Below are positions 24,591-36,527 of a stretch of 64,000 nucleotides of DNA, in pieces. The stretch covers positions 11,471,501 through 11,535,500 of the forward strand of contig NC_088928.1 of the NCBI RefSeq assembly GCF_038396675.1. Direction: 5' to 3'. Position 1 is the stretch's first letter; every line of letters starts with the position of its first letter. The notes beneath the pieces are model-generated. The model had not been told where the DNA came from and did no database searches. It worked only from the letters and a program-made list of their open reading frames with translations. A program made the position numbers and the translations under genes. The DNA is from Hydra vulgaris. Its lineage: Eukaryota > Cnidaria > Hydrozoa > Anthoathecata > Hydridae.

Positions 24591-26953
24591 GGTGATTCAG
24601 ATTGTAATAGAAAAAAAAAGTTCACAAAAAGCATTCTCCTCAAGGTTGCCTGTGTTCCTTTATCACTTAGGATCATGTGTACCAAAAATTAGACTAAAAG
24701 AAGCAATTTTAGGGGTTGCCATGTTTTATAAGATGAATTAACCATTGGTAAAAATTTGTAATTCTCTAAAATTTTGCAAATTTGTTTTTTTATTTTAGAT
24801 ATATTTATAACAATATATTTTGAATAGAAATTAATATGGCAACCACTAGATCTTCTGCTGTGGTGTGGCTTGTTGGTAAACCTACACAAACTCTGTCAAC
24901 TGCCAGACTTCCTTCAAGAGGGGATGTTCTTCGGAGGTTGCTCTTCCATCATATAGAAGAGAAACAAGAAATGAAAAAAAGTATTCAGGCAACAATTGAA
25001 GCAGTTCTTGTTATATGGTAGAAAGGAAGAATTCCAACTCAAAGAATTGACAATGCAGCACAAGTGGTTCAACGAAAAAGAAGATGAAAGTTCTAACAAA
25101 TAATGTTGTATCGTCTCTTGATCGTGTTAATATTTCTGATTGCTGTGCACTCTTCGTGGTCGGAACAGCTGCTCAGGCTCTTGGTCACTCTCTAAAAGAT
25201 TTATCATTGTCGTACAGCACAATCAGCAGAGAAAGGCGATCTGTTCGTGAAGCGCTGACTACAGCTGACAAGGTTGATTTCTCTCCTGATGATCCACTTC
25301 TTCTGCATTGGGATGGAAAGCTCTTACCTGATATCACTGAAGGTCAAAAAAAAGTGGATAGAATTGTCATCCTTGTGACTGGTGGTTGTGTGGAAAAATT
25401 GCTGGGCGTTCCAAAGATTGATTGAGGTACAGGTGAGCAACAGGCTGATGCTTACATGAAGGCTCTTAAAGATTGGGAATTTGTTCAGGGATTGATTTTT
25501 GACACTACTTCATCCAACACTGGGTTTAACATTAGTGCCAGCACAATAATAGAGCAGAATCTTGACCATAATCTTATATGGATAGCATGCACACACCATG
25601 TCTTTGAAGTCATGCTTTCTATCATTTTCATGACTGAATTTGGAAGCAGTGGAGGACCTGAAGTTGGAATTTTTAACCATTTCCAAAAGCAATGGCCAGC
25701 AATCAACAAGGAGGTGTTCACTATAGGGATGAAGAATTGTATAACTGTGATTTTTTTCTCAAACTCCGTGAAGAAATGGTTGTGTATTATGGTAAAGCAA
25801 TTAAAGGTCAACAACCCAGGGATGATTACTTAGAACTCTTGAATTTGTGCCTTATTTTTCTTGGAGGATCAACTGCAACACTAGAGTTGAATGTAAAGTT
25901 TCGGGCACCAGGTGCAACACACAATGCACATGGCAAAAGCTATATATTGTATGAAGATATATTTGTTTCAGGATCAATTTGTTATTACTGCAAAGGATAA
26001 GAAAGGAATAACAGACATAAGTCTTTTTGTGGCATTTATATACGGACAGTTTTGGAATGAAGCTCCGTTAGCTGAACGAGCACCATTCAATGATCCAAGC
26101 TTCTTCAATAAATTCAAAAATATCCAAATTGTACAATTGCAATTAATGCAGCAAAAGCTTTTCATCGCCATCTGTGGTATTTTTCTGAACATCTAATAGG
26201 ATTGGCTTTCTTTGATTCCTGTGTCGACAACAACACCTAGAGAGACATGGCAAACAACCTGAAACAACAGCCAAAACAGAAATCTCTCAAAAGACTTGAT
26301 ACTGCCACATTCAATTGTCACAGTACATTGTCTTCCTTCGCTACACAACGCACCGCAGAACTTTTCGATCTAATTTTGAAGAATGGCAAAGAAAAACCTG
26401 AATTATTTTTAATGAAAGAATCTTCAGAGTGGAAAATGGATTCAACATATCTTGAAATGAAGCACAAGGTTTGTCAAATGAAGGTCGTCAACAATTGCGC
26501 GGAGTGAGGCATAGCACTTATAACATCCTTCAACAAAAGCATTACGAAAGATAAAAACCAGAAGCAGTATCTTCTTCGATTGGTTGATCTTCACCGGAAG
26601 GAATTTCCAGTTGCATCAAAGTCTACCCTGATGAAGATGACTGTTGAATGATGAAAACGATTGATCTATTATTGCCTAGTGTAATTACATAGTAGTACAG
26701 TACTATATTATTGTTTGTTTAACATCAAACATCCACAATATACCACATAATAATAAGTAATTGATAATAAATAATTAAAAAGTAAATTTTTTTTTTTACT
26801 TTTTTAATCTCATTCCAAAATGTAACAAAACATGGCAACCCCTAAATATCATCCGATTTGATTCAAATTTTGGAAAATAATTACTATTGTCATATAGAAC
26901 AAGGGCAAGCTTGAGGACAACTAAAGTTTTGAACCTAAAAATTTTGCATCACC

Positions 26954-26957
<4 letters not shown>
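24587..26957 (+). mobile_element. hAT-like DNA transposon with long imperfect TIRs
   Basis: Both termini lie inside (TA)n. Ends: TTAGGGTGATTCA at 24,587 and TGCATCACCCTAA at 26,957. Read from TAGGG they fit the hAT terminal consensus YARNG, and the flanking 8 bp (ATATATAT) are identical on both sides, though the TA array makes this uninformative. Inner TIR blocks also match in inverted order: TCCTCAAGGTTGCC...TGTTC (about 24,637) with GAACAAGGGCAAGCTTGAGGA (about 26,899), and TTTAGGGGTTGCCATGTTTT (about 24,709) with AAAACATGGCAACCCCTAAA (about 26,826). So the TIR extends over about 130 bp with gaps. It contains one transposase-like gene, 24,836-26,650. Confidence 0.9.
24836..26650 (+). pseudogene. 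hAT-like transposase, family member 1 (stops and frameshifts)
   Basis: Start ATG 24,836 (MATTRSSAVVWLVG...). Recognisable RNase-H-fold order: first Asp in LLLHWDGKLLPD (about 25,300); LLGVP (about 25,400); second Asp in GLIFDTTSSNTG (about 25,491); a C-x-x-H box ACTHHVFEV (about 25,588), like the hAT CxxH after its second Asp; a tail with NLCLIFLGG; RAPGATHNA; and a terminal VVNNCAE (about 26,486), the presumed catalytic Glu, next to a stop. Breaks: TAG at 25,019, TAG at about 25,423, frame changes near 25,690, 25,960 and 26,190, and TGA at 26,505. It is collinear with the second member at 35.4-39.5 kb at low identity. Triad and CxxH argue for hAT; formal family assignment is inference. Confidence 0.8.
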
Positions 26958-27046
<89 letters not shown>

Positions 27047-27051
27047 TTTTC
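26957..27051. repeat. (TA)n microsatellite plus T-run
   Basis: Right flank of the hAT-like element; ends in T12-T14. Confidence 0.95.
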
Positions 27052-27280
27052 TTGAAGTATATTACGTATTATAATTATTTATGAATATTTTACATTTCTT
27101 TCTTTGCTTCTATAGTTATGATAATTACAAAAACTTATAAAGGATATCAATTTAAGAAATCAATATTGTTATACAATATGCCTTTAAAAATGTTTTTCGT
27201 ATGTCTTTTTTTGATAAAGTTATTTATGATATCATCAAAATCGATGTTGAAAGTAAAAATTAATTAAATCAGAAAACCTT
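27052..27280. other. AT-rich gap
   Basis: Nothing recognised. Confidence 0.6.
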
Positions 27281-27440
27281 TGTTTATAGTCATCATTTTC
27301 AGTAACTTTTGGGGTCCCACAAAATTTTATCCCTGGTCCTTTGTTTTTTCTTATCTACATTAATGATCTTCCTGAAAATCTTATATCTAAAGTGGCTCTA
27401 ATGCAGAGGACTGCTGACATCTCAACTTAATACTATTTCT
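27281..27440 (+). pseudogene. LINE RT fragment
   Basis: FGVPQNFIPGPLFFLIYIND followed by LPENLISKVAL is the RT 'GVPQGS.LGP.LF..YIND.P' block. The catalytic ADD box is lost immediately after (ALMQRTADIST). Related to the RT relic at 9.3 kb (shares ISKVAL-like text). Confidence 0.85.
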
Positions 27441-27689
27441 TAACAAAAAGTTAACTTTTTTGATCACTTATCATGGTCTTTGTTCGAACAAGCTGTCATC
27501 TTTACTTCTATCAACCAAAACTCATTCTCACTTGACTCGTCATCCTCGCTTGGCTCGTCATCCTCGCTTCACTCTTGATTCTCGCTTCACTCGTACAAAG
27601 CAGCCTTTTACTCTACCTGATGAAAAACATTCATCGAGTTTTTTTCTCGAATATTAATGTTTTGGAACTCTCTCCTTACTTCATTTTTT

Positions 27690-27790
27690 CTTATCTTTGT
27701 TTTCTTATCTTTGTTTTCTTAACTTTTTTTCTTATCTTTGTTTTCTTAACTTTTTTTCTTATCTTTGTTTTCTTAACTTATTCTTTTCTT
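27690..27790 (+). repeat. short tandem repeat, TTCTTATCTTTGTTTTC-type
   Basis: Five or so copies of a 13- to 35-bp pyrimidine-rich unit (TCTTATCTTTGTTTTCTTAA). Confidence 0.9.
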
Positions 27791-27804
27791 AAGACGTGAG
27801 TATA

Positions 27805-27998
27805 GAGCAGCCGTGGCGCAGTGGTTAGAGTTCTGGCTCAGAACCCAGAGGTCCGAGGTTCGACGGCGGCTCCAGCTCAATAAGCGACATTGGTAAGGAA
27901 GGAGGCGTGAACTTGTAGTTAAATGCTCTTCCGCAGTGCTCCGTGATAAGGCCGTAAGGACTTCTGGGAGTACCTAAATAGCCTAAAAAAAAAACAAA
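27805..27998 (+). mobile_element. tRNA-derived SINE, full copy
   Basis: Box A TGGCGCAGTGGTTAGAG, box B GGTTCGACGGC, the same body and A-rich tail as the 20,947 copy. The head can be drawn as a tRNA-like cloverleaf with GAGC...GGCTC acceptor pairing, but the anticodon loop is 8 nt. Confidence 0.94.
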
Positions 27999-28680
27999 AA
28001 CTTATACAACCTAAAACGCTTTAAGTCTATTGTCAACTGTTTCCTTGCTCTTAAATACTTCTCTGTTTTTTAGTAACTACCAGACTATTAGTGGTTGCTT
28101 GCAGTCTTGTTGAGAGTGAATTATATAAAATAATCTCAAGCAGGTAATATCACTTGCAGGGCAATCCCATTAGAGGAATACTCCTATATACACGATTTCA
28201 CGTAGTAACATCTGTATTATCAATTGCTGGCAAGATTGGGTTTGCTTTGTTTTCAAATTCAATAAGAATGTCTCCCTTTATTCCAAACATACTGTACTAT
28301 AAATATTATAATAATAGAGGCATCCAGGCGAATATTTTGACATCAATTTTTTCTGACTGAAAAAGTTTGCTTGTTGATCGAAAACTATTTAAAATATTGC
28401 TCCAATACGAGTATGAAGACAAATTCATAAGTACCTATCTTATTTGAAATACATTTAGCTTCCTGCCTATTTTTTAAGAGGAATCTTAAGCAAACTCATT
28501 TAATGGTGTCAAAATTACATTTAAAGAATTGAGAATTGCTTTGATGGCATTCGTGTGAGCATCAAACGCGTTAGAGCACTGTTTTGTTTCCTATGTTTTA
28601 TTTTAAGATATCTCACCGATGCGCCAAGTTAAAAAACGTATAAAGTAGATTCACGATAGAAAAAAAATTAACTGCAAATA
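27999..28680. other. gap
   Basis: No clear gene. An unsupported 68-codon frame at 28,154 is not convincing. May contain the eroded C-terminal half of the hAT relic that follows. Confidence 0.5.
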
Positions 28681-29025
28681 AGTAGCACTGTACAGCAGTT
28701 TGTCAAATTAAGTTTAACAAATGCGTTGCCTATGGTATTTATATTAGATTTGATAGTTTGCATCCCTCGGTTTTCTTCAAACATATTTGCGGCGTTATCG
28801 TACACTGAACTTTACAACTATTACCATTTAAATAACGAATCTCGCCTAAAAAGTTTTAAAACCTGTTCTGCATCGAGGTGACGTTTCATAGTTAAAAAGT
28901 TAAAATATTTTTGACTGGCTTACCGTCCTTACGTTTAACGTATCGATAAAAATGTTATTTAATGTAAGTAATATCTGTAGTTGAATCGACGGAAACACTA
29001 AAATAGCAGAATTCTAGTATTACCA
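28681..29025 (-). pseudogene. hAT transposase relic (DUF4371/ZMYM-like group)
   Basis: Minus-strand reading gives CYFSVSVDSTTDIT (about 28,975-29,015), YVKRKDGKPVKN followed by ILTF, then VYDNAANMFEENRGMQTI (about 28,760-28,815) and NAFVKLNLTNCC. This is the first-Asp region (SVDSTTDI) and second-Asp region (YDNAANM) of the same hAT group as the 5.5-kb relic. Stops and shifts throughout. Confidence 0.78.
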
Positions 29026-30650
<1,625 letters not shown>

Positions 30651-31024
30651 TTAAATGCTTTTTAGGTCTTTGATATTTATATTTTGGAAATGATTCCATA
30701 TTGATGGACCACGGTTTGTAATTAGTAAACTTGACTGCTGTGATTTAATTTTTCCTAGGTGATAGTCGTAGCTGGTATTTGAACGCAGATTATATTTTTC
30801 AGAAAATGATATCAAGAAATTATCTGAAAAAAAGCTTAGTAGAAGATTGTTTTTAAACTTACACATAAAAATTAATATCTGTAATGTGTTAAGTTTTTCA
30901 ATATCTAGAACCATCATGCTTTTCATCACTGGGGCCAGGTTTACTAACCTATTAAAGTAATTAATTGCTTTGCATGCATGGTTTTGCAGACTTTGCAATT
31001 TTAGCAATTTTGTTTTATGGCCTT

Positions 31025-31080
31025 ATACAAAACACTTATTACAGAGGACACCTTTGTCCTCTGTAATAAGTGTTTTGTAT
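31025..31080. repeat. perfect 26-bp hairpin, 4-nt loop, inside LINE
   Basis: ATACAAAACACTTATTACAG...GACA is exactly mirrored beyond a CCTT loop. It falls within the RT C-terminal coding region. Confidence 0.96.
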
Positions 31081-31858
31081 ATGGCAAGAAGACCAATATG
31101 GTTTCTCCATGACAAATTTTCATCAAAAAGTACTCCCAAAAGTTTTGTGTATTTTTCATGTTTAATTTTATTTTATTATTAAAAAGTTTAAGCAGCTTTA
31201 ACGGAAGATTAATTGATTGTTCTTTTTATGAAAAAGAGTAAAGATGATTTTTTCACAACTAGAATGAACCAGAGGTTCATAGAAAATAAATTATCTTTAT
31301 TATCTTTAGCTTTTGGGAGTACTTTTTGATGAAAATTTGTCATGGAGAAACCATATTGGTCTTCTTGCCTTAGAGGTTGAAATTTTCGAGTTCAATATCC
31401 ATAGTTTCAAATAACGTCTTTGCATCAGTATGATTAAAAAATAAATGTGTATCGTCAGCATACATAATTGTAGACATTTTTTGGGAGGTTTTATGCATAT
31501 CGTTAATATATATTAAAAACAATAATGGACCTAGGATTGAACCCTGAGAATCTCCACACGTAATATCAAGGGCTCCTGACTTTTCTAGTAATACAAATTG
31601 CTTTCTGTAAGACGAGTAGCTTTGAATCCACTTAAATGTTGAGCCTATTATGCCGTAATATTTTAGCTAAGAAAGTAAAATACTGTGATCAACTGTATCA
31701 AAGGCCTTGGAAAGATCAATAAACATTACGAATACCAGTTCATCACTATCAAACGACTTATATATTTCGTCAGCAAGTTTAATAATAGCATGTTCAGTAG
31801 AGCAATTGCTTTGTTATCCAAACTGATTTTTGTATAATAAATTGTTTAATGTGGAGTA

Positions 31859-33166
31859 ACGGGTGATGCGGAAGTTATCGGACAAAATAAAAACGTCAAT
31901 AACTTATTTATACATAAAAAAACAAACTACTATTATATTTTTTTTAAATAAAGCATTTATCTTTTAATAAAAAAATATTATTTTTTATATGAAAAAACGC
32001 CACCATCTGCAATTAATCTCAATTTTGCTCTGACGCCTTTCATATGCCACTGTAAAAAGTTTAAATCCATTTCTTGTAGTTTTAGTTTAATGCGATCAAT
32101 AAAAACTTACTCTGTTGAAGCTTGCCAATCTCCCTCGTAAACCTTCTGTACCAAATGTCCCCCAAAATTTTCAATTGGTCGTGCTTGAGGCACCCTTGGG
32201 GGATTGGATTCTTTATCAACGTAAGAGACATATTGGTCCACCCAATTTAGAGAATCTTTAGAATAATGAGAACTTGCTAATTCTGGCCAAAATAAATAGT
32301 TAAAGTCTCCATGATACTTGTGAATAAATGGAAGAAGTCGTTTTTTTAAACATTCATTAATATAGATTGATGAATTGATCGCTACAGCCTTGGAAATGCG
32401 AAACAATGGCTTGGACATACCACGCTCAGATATGGCTATCCACATTAATAATTTTTTTGGAAATTTCTCTTTTCCTATAAAACGAACACTTTCTGGGCAT
32501 GTCTTTTTGTTGTTTGTGTAGTATCCAGAATTTCCAGGCATGTTGTCCTCTGCAAAACAAAAGTATTTTTCGTCATCGATGACTAGAAGCGATTTTGTGT
32601 TATAGAGTTGGTTGACTAGTTTCCTGCTTCTTTTCTTTGCCTTTATTTGTTGTTCTATAGAGTATTTTGGAGTCTTTTCACGTTTTCTATATTTAATATT
32701 TATTTTTTTTTATCTGACGACCTATTGTCGATTGATTTACACCGAATTTAATACCTATTTTTCTCTAACCTACCCCTTTTCGACTGTTGACAAGTCTCGT
32801 TAATACGGCTTTCTTTTCTCTAGTCCAGGATGTCGGACGACCATGGTGCTTTCTATCAGAAAACGATTGAACAGTTTCAAGTCTTTTTAGATTATCATAT
32901 ATTGTACTTCGAGCAAATCCTTCCTTTTCAAAATGATTTACGATTTTTATTTTTTTTATGTTAGGTTTACTTACAAAAAACATTTTTAGTCGCTTTCGAA
33001 AAGATTCTCGTTCAGCTGCATTTAACCTCATTTTAAATAATTGTGTTTCAAATAATAAAGTTTATATTTTATAGAACGTTTATGCCTACGCATAAAACCA
33101 CAAAAACTAATTATTATGCTCAAATAATGAAGTTAGGATTTGTCCGATAACTTCCGCATCATCCGT
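31859..33166 (-). mobile_element. Tc1/IS630-like transposon nested in LINE
   Basis: TIRs of about 28 bp: ACGGGTGATGCGGAAGTTAT (31,859) with one mismatch to the inverted right end (ACGGATGATGCGGAAGTTAT, ending 33,166), followed by CGGACAAA on both. TA target duplications sit at 31,857-58 and 33,167-68, and the LINE coding sequence resumes on either side. 1,308 bp. Confidence 0.95.
32107..33031 (-). pseudogene. IS630/Tc1-like transposase, damaged
   Basis: N-terminal HTH part: MRLNAAERESFRKRLKMFF, then STIYDNLKRLE and HHGRPTSWT (33,031-32,768), followed by TAG at the Q/R of a second HTH (GVNQSTIGRQIKKN). Catalytic part: VIDDEKYFCFAEDNMPGN (first Asp), FWPELASSHYSKDS where relatives have WPD-A-HY, i.e. 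the second catalytic Asp reads Glu, then NPPRVPQARPIENF with the final acidic residue. C-terminus ends VYEGDWQASTE. One nonsense codon plus at least one frame change between the halves. A related relic lies at 54.8 kb. Confidence 0.88.
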
Positions 33167-34465
33167 TAATTATTAACTCTATTGTAAATTACTCGCTCAT
33201 ATACTTTTGAAAAAACTGGGAGTAGAGAAATAGGTCGGTAATTAGAAACATTGCAATCACCTTTTTAGAGAATCAAATTAATTTTGGCTAATTTAAATTT
33301 GTCAGGAAATATACTATTTTCAAACGGAGATGATATTAAATAAAATAATGATTTACTAATGCTGTCCATAACATAAATAGCTACATTACTGGAAATACCA
33401 TCATATCCACATGACGTGTGGCGTTCGAGTTATATAATCGCTTTATAATATTCAAGTTTTTATTATTTATGCTATGCTGGGTTTTACTCCCAAAAAATTA
33501 TTTAATATTTTATTGGGTTGCGCAATGTTAGAAGCAAGAGAGGGGCCTACATTAACAAAATATTTATTAAATTCTTGATATATATTTGTTTCACTAGTTA
33601 TAGTTTTTTTTAGCGGAAATTAATTTTTGTGGTAAGCAAGTACGCTTCTTTTTTTCTCTTCCAGTTAGTTGGTTTACAACAGCCCAAGTCTTTTTTATGT
33701 CGAATTTATGTTTATCAAGCTGATTAGAAAAATATCTTATATTTGCTTTTTTTATATTATGTTGAAAAAACTTTTTATAATTTTCGTAAATTTTTTCATC
33801 CTCTTTATTTTTTGATTTCAAAAATTTTACGTAAAGTTTTTGTTATCTTTTTGATGCTTTAATTAAAGTTATTGTCATTCAAGGATTTTTATATCCTTTG
33901 TTTTTTATTTCTGTAGTTATTTTTGGGCATATATAATCAAAGATATATTGAAATGTGCTTGAGAAATTATCAAACGCAATATTAGGAACTGTTGATAAAT
34001 AAACGTTATCCTATCGTTCTATTTGCAATTTGTTTTTAAAATTATTCAGGTTTTTTATAAAAAGATTTCTGTAAGTCACGAAGCATTTTTTTATTGTCAA
34101 TATTAGATAATACTTCGCGCGCTATATGGAAAACCGGAAAATGATCAGAAAAGTCTGCAATAAAAAGGCCTAATTCAAATTTAGTATTTAGGGAACTGTT
34201 TGATAAAATATTGTCAACTACAGAAGATGATTGGTTAGTAATGCGTGTGGGTTTAAACATGGTGGGTTTTATATTAAATTCAAATAGTAAATTGAAAAAG
34301 CTTTCTGTTTGCAAACTTTTGATAACATAATGCGTCCATATCTGTATTTCCCTCGAAGAAAACGTGCTGGTTTTGTTTACTCATTTGAGACATAAAATTT
34401 CTTTAGATATTAAGGAGGTTAACTTGTTTACCACATGGCGGTCGATACAATGAGATTAAAAACGA

Positions 34466-34512
34466 TTTACCAGAAGTATTTAACACTTCATTTGTTAAAT
34501 ACTTCTGGTAAA
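34466..34512. repeat. perfect 20-bp hairpin inside LINE endonuclease
   Basis: TTTACCAGAAGTATTTAACA and its exact reverse complement, with a 7-nt loop. Confidence 0.95.
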
Positions 34513-34796
34513 AAAGTTTCATTTGTGCATGTTTTGTTTTTAAAAATGTTTTGTTTTTTTTAAATGCAAATTTATCATGAGTATATACTGCAACGCCACC
34601 TCCCTTGCTGATTACACGTGGTTGACTTATCATATTATATGAATGTAAAATTTTATAGAGAATTTTCGGACATTGGCGAATTTGCATCTTCCCAAGTTTC
34701 TGATATACATATAACGTCAAAAAGATAGTTTAAAGAATAATAAAAATGTTTAAATGATTTAAAATTTTTGTTCATTGACCGTATAATTATACTTAA

Positions 34797-34991
34797 GGGG
34801 TCGTTCAAAAAGGACGTTATTCAGAATTTAAATACAAACCAGAAGTACAAGTTTGTTAGCTCCCTTCCGCGGAGATTTTTATTGAACATAGAGCGCAATA
34901 ATACTCAAGAAATCTCTGCGCACGAGACCCAACATTCTCCAACTTCCTACCGCGAGCTAAACTTAGCGTGACGTCCTTTTTGGATGACCCC
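34797..34991. mobile_element. PIF/Harbinger-like MITE, 195 bp, nested in LINE
   Basis: TIR GGGGTCGTTCAAAAAGGACG (left) versus GGGGTCATCCAAAAAGGACG (right, inverted), two mismatches. TAA is duplicated at 34,794-34,796 and 34,992-34,994, the TWA duplication typical of PIF/Harbinger. It interrupts the LINE endonuclease reading (EL | SIIIRSMNKNF). Confidence 0.9.
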
Positions 34992-36527
34992 TAATTCTGG
35001 TTTATAATATTCATTATTTAAGCAGTTAAAATCTATATCAGTCAAAAAATTGTAATCATTTTCTTATTTTCAACACATTTGAGCGAGTTCTAAAACTCAA
35101 AATAATTCTATTTTTTTTCTTTCCAGAGTTTCTACTAAGTTAGTAGAAAAAAATAAAAATGCATGGTAATTTAATTTGCTTAAAATATTTTGTCTAAACC
35201 TAACTTAAAAAATTGCATAGTTATGCAGATTTTTACCAATTTTTACGCTTCGCGTTTACTTTAATACTTTTGCGTACTTGCTTAAACACGTTATGCAAAT
35301 TTCTTTTTAGCAAAGACGGTATTTAATTTTTATTTAAAAACGTGGGAAATAATTATTGATAACTTACTTATATACTTACTTAATATGCTTATTAGAGCTA
35401 TTTACTACAGTTTTATTCATGTCAGGAAAAAGTAAGAAAAAAGTAGTTTTTTTGGTTGGGGAATCCAGGTCATCCTTACCAAAAGACAAAATTTCTACAG
35501 AGCAAGAGGTTTTGCAATACTTCTTGCATTTAAAGGAGAAGCAACCAAAACAAAAAGAAAGTAGAATTATCCACAGTCCGTTGACAAAACACTTTGAAAT
35601 CAGATGCCATAATGAAAACTCTTTATGCTGCACTCTTTCAAAGTTAATTGCACCTTGGTTGAAGGGTGGATTTCAGATTTTGCAATTACAAACAATTTGG
35701 TAGGTACCAGACTGTATATGTTTTTCTTTTATTTGTATATTATTATTTATTAGAGGAAAACAATTAATATAACAAATGTCTGCTGTTAAATATATTAATG
35801 AACAGAAATAGATGTGTTGTAAAATGTTCAGAATCTACAAATCACATTTTTTAGTTAAAAGATAGAAAAGCTGATCAAAACCTGGAAACTGTTAAAAAAA
35901 AACAAATCAAGACAAACTTTATCAGAAATTGAAAAAAGGAGGAAATTTTTAACTCAGATGAAAAGGATCTTTTGGATTGCACCTGAGCTCGATACTCTGG
36001 TTGCAATCATTAAAGCTGATAAGAAAAGAAGTTGGCGAGACAAGACTGAAGATATTTCTTTTTTATTAGACCAATTAGGAGATAGAAAAGCAAGAATAGG
36101 TGGATTAGACACAAGGTAAATTTCCTCTGTTAACAGGAGTTTATCCAAGTTCGAAATGAGATCAAGTTTGAATGAAACCATGTCAGAGAATGAATTCAGC
36201 TCAAGTGGATCCGATAAAAATGAAGATAATGATGATTTCCCATATCCAGATCCAGTGTTAAAGAAAAAAGTCAAAAAAGTAGATACTGTTCTACTTCCAA
36301 AAGATATTCTCAAGAGTACTGCTGATACTGCTGTTGGGGAAGGAATAAGTCATAAGCAGCATACTGCCATGGTTAATAGTATAATTACTAAATCAGGTGG
36401 AAATATAGATGAATTTAAATATTCGACCTCTACAGCATTAAGAGCAGCAGATAAAGACATTTATGATGAATCAAAGAGGATCAAGGACCATTTGAGAAAT
36501 TTCAGAAATAATAATAAGAACATTTTA

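Larger units (their letters stand above)
30651..35060 (-). pseudogene. LINE ORF2 (endonuclease + reverse transcriptase), interrupted and rearranged
   Basis: Non-LTR retrotransposon read right to left. Endonuclease: RSMNKNFKSFKHFYYS then FDVICISETW (about 34,690-34,785); VISKGGGVAVYTHDKFAFKK; SLYRPP; PTRITNQSSSVVDNIL; and FIADFSDHFPVF. RT: NYRPISLLPVFSK-type text (about 33,215), then after the Tc1-like insertion ITCGDSQGSILGPLLF, YINDM and MYADDTHLFFNH (about 31,430-31,560; YADD intact). C-terminal thumb: KLLGVLFDENLSWRNHIGLL (31,083-31,145) and the tail 31,007-30,651 (LNTLQILIFMCKFKNN, then NLRSNTSYDY). Closest in type to CR1/Jockey-like LINEs. Multiple frameshifts; also an internal inverted duplication at 31,083-31,370, and insertions at 31,859-33,166 and 34,797-34,991. 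Confidence 0.9.

Noticed and set aside
27805..27880. Stand-alone tRNA genes at the SINE heads (20,947; 27,805; 41,842; 43,361)
   Set aside because: Box A and B are present, but pairing is imperfect, the anticodon loop is 8 nt, and each head continues into the same SINE body and A-rich tail.
35376..35633. 85-codon minus-strand frame
   Set aside because: Antisense to exon 1 of the hAT-like gene, which has matching conserved residues in member 1.
36116..36136. 21-bp GT..AG intron in hAT-like member 2
   Set aside because: Too short to splice, and the flanking frame is continuous; the interruption is better read as an in-frame TAA.
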